A DNA stretch of 64,000 bases, from positions 1,116,001 to 1,180,000 of the forward strand of contig NZ_FQUX01000001.1 of assembly GCF_900129275.1 (NCBI RefSeq). Direction: 5' to 3'. Below are positions 63,150 to 64,000 of this stretch, one piece after another. Each line of letters begins with the position of its first letter. The stretch's first letter is position 1. The DNA comes from Arenibacter palladensis (GTDB lineage: Bacteria; Bacteroidota; Bacteroidia; Flavobacteriales; Flavobacteriaceae). The position numbers were made by a program, and so were the translations under genes. The notes under the pieces were generated by a model. That model worked only from the letters and a program-made list of their open reading frames with translations, did not search any database and was not told the DNA's origin.

Positions 63150-63836
63150 ATGAAAAAAAAGGACATTAAGATACTTTTGGTTGATGATGAACCGGATATT
63201 CTAGAAATTGTAGGTTACAATTTATCTGCCGAAGGCTATGAGGTTTTCACTGCAAAAAATGGAATTGAAGGGGTTGCAAAGGCAAAAAAGAAGAAGCCCC
63301 ACTTAATTATTCTAGATGTAATGATGCCCGAGATGGATGGTATTGAAGCCTGCGAGATCATAAGGCGAACCGAAGGTTTGGAGGATGCTCTGATCACCTT
63401 CCTCACCGCTAGGGGCGAAGATTATTCCCAAATGGCCGGTTTTGATGCGGGTGCTGACGATTATATAACAAAGCCCATTAAGCCTAAGGTTTTGGTGAGT
63501 AAGGTAAAAGCCTTGCTAAGAAGGCTTAAGAATGAGGAGCAGGAGGTAGAGGACATCTTTAAAGTTGGTGAGATCACCATAAATAGGGAAGAATATAAAA
63601 TTGTTAATCAGGGAGAGGAAATTATTCTTCCCAGAAAGGAGTTCGAACTCTTGGCACTATTAACTTCCAAGCCGAATAAAGTATTTAAAAGGGAGGTTAT
63701 CCTGGACAAGGTATGGGGCAATGAAGTAGTGGTAGGCGGTAGGACCATTGATGTCCATATTAGAAAACTTCGCGAAAAAATTGGTGACGATCATTTTAAA
63801 ACCGTAAAAGGGGTAGGGTATAAGTTTGTGTTATAA
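63150..63836 (+). CDS. PhoB-like response regulator (OmpR family)
   Basis: 228 residues. Receiver domain with acidic pocket DDE (12-14), phosphorylation site Asp56 in LIILDVMMPEMDG and the Lys in ITKPIKPK; DNA-binding winged helix (about 135-228) with RKEFELLALL and GGRTIDVHIRKLREKIG. The closest named relative is PhoB. Its stop overlaps the start of the kinase gene (TAATG). A Pho-box-like repeat upstream suggests autoregulation. Confidence 0.93.
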   Translation: MKKKDIKILLVDDEPDILEIVGYNLSAEGYEVFTAKNGIEGVAKAKKKKPHLIILDVMMPEMDGIEACEIIRRTEGLEDALITFLTARGEDYSQMAGFDAGADDYITKPIKPKVLVSKVKALLRRLKNEEQEVEDIFKVGEITINREEYKIVNQGEEIILPRKEFELLALLTSKPNKVFKREVILDKVWGNEVVVGGRTIDVHIRKLREKIGDDHFKTVKGVGYKFVL

Positions 63837-64000
63837 TGGTAACGAGGATTAAAAAATCGTATAGGTTTGCCCTACGTACCACAATTCTAATTTCATCCCT
63901 ATTAACGATAGTCTTGGGTATATTTTTGTGGAACAGGGGTTCCATGGATTGGCAGCTCTTGGCAATTATTGCGGTAACTACCTCCTTTGTTTCATTTCTT
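63836..64000 (+). CDS. Sensor kinase, N-terminal part (3' end outside window)
   Basis: 55 residues visible, starting MVTRIKKSYRFALRTT. Residues 14-30 and about 38-55 are two hydrophobic segments, as in PhoR-type kinases with a short periplasmic loop. No kinase motif is reached. The 1-base overlap with the PhoB-like gene makes it the cognate kinase by position; this is inference. Confidence 0.75.
   Translation, partial: MVTRIKKSYRFALRTTILISSLLTIVLGIFLWNRGSMDWQLLAIIAVTTSFVSFL

Noticed and set aside
1-64000. CRISPR arrays, insertion sequences, rRNA and tRNA genes
   Set aside because: No regular spaced repeats, no transposase-like protein and no cloverleaf or rRNA stretch was seen in any spacer.

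Overview
The window reads as a chromosomal segment of a marine Flavobacteriaceae (Bacteroidota). The signs are a low-to-moderate GC content, promoters of the TAnnTTTG type with no Shine-Dalgarno sequences, type IX secretion (T9SS) sorting domains of types A and B, a TonB-dependent receptor with an N-terminal CarboxypepD-like domain, and family signatures typical of the phylum (DUF3127, DUF3098, DUF4271, DUF4296, a GreA-HIT neighbourhood, FtsX without FtsE). The protein style suggests the Zobellia/Maribacter/Arenibacter group, but that placement is inference. About 62 protein genes fill the window. I saw no rRNA, tRNA, CRISPR array, transposase or prophage. Layout: 1-8.6 kb holds housekeeping and repair genes (end of a Gfo/Idh-type oxidoreductase, a Rieske-like lipoprotein, greA, HIT protein, orphan sensor kinase, flavin reductase, an OB-fold protein with an SSB-like tail, aat, tag, SPFH protein, PAP2 phosphatase). 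8.7-12.8 kb is a four-gene operon (GntP permease, RidA, D-threonine aldolase/D-serine dehydratase-type enzyme, M19 dipeptidase) that looks built for D-amino-acid or D-residue dipeptide use. 12.8-16.1 kb is an aldehyde dehydrogenase/DUF779 pair with a divergent AraC regulator and three phased TAGGAT repeats between them. 16.1-19.8 kb has secreted proteins, a very small membrane ORF, an SGNH hydrolase and an ABC exporter. 19.9-24.7 kb carries an iron-sulfur/ferredoxin group (ferredoxin, FNR, NifU-like, Mrp) and trmB-lysE-ATL. 24.8-27.1 kb has a GH113-like glycosidase and a cell-wall amidase. 27.0-31.7 kb is a six-gene arsenosugar-type operon (rhodanese, TIGR04282 glycosyltransferase, purine nucleoside phosphorylase, ArsM, DUF547, TIGR04283 glycosyltransferase) in which the radical-SAM enzyme ArsS is not present. 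32-38.8 kb has YitT, a thioredoxin-like protein, a TonB-like protein, the truB-uppP-DUF3098-ftsX operon and a T9SS type B protein. 39-56 kb is mostly metabolism and translation (leuS, SemiSWEET, ald, YugP-type protease, Lrp, saccharopine dehydrogenase, pckA, hemD, polyprenol-phosphate mannosyltransferase, pyrC, tyrS). 56-64 kb has a LuxE-like protein, two minimal T9SS-tail proteins, a TonB receptor plus beta-helix lipoprotein operon, and a divergent PhoB-like regulator followed by the start of its kinase. The most notable signals are: the arsenosugar operon without ArsS and with two accessory genes of unknown role; a Pho-box-like 7-4-7 direct repeat plus a near-consensus promoter in front of the PhoB-like gene, shared with the TonB-receptor operon; a 21-bp-phased operator array in front of the aldehyde dehydrogenase; a structured intergenic repeat present twice, 44 kb apart; two adjacent secreted proteins that are almost nothing but a T9SS signal; and a likely D-amino-acid operon.
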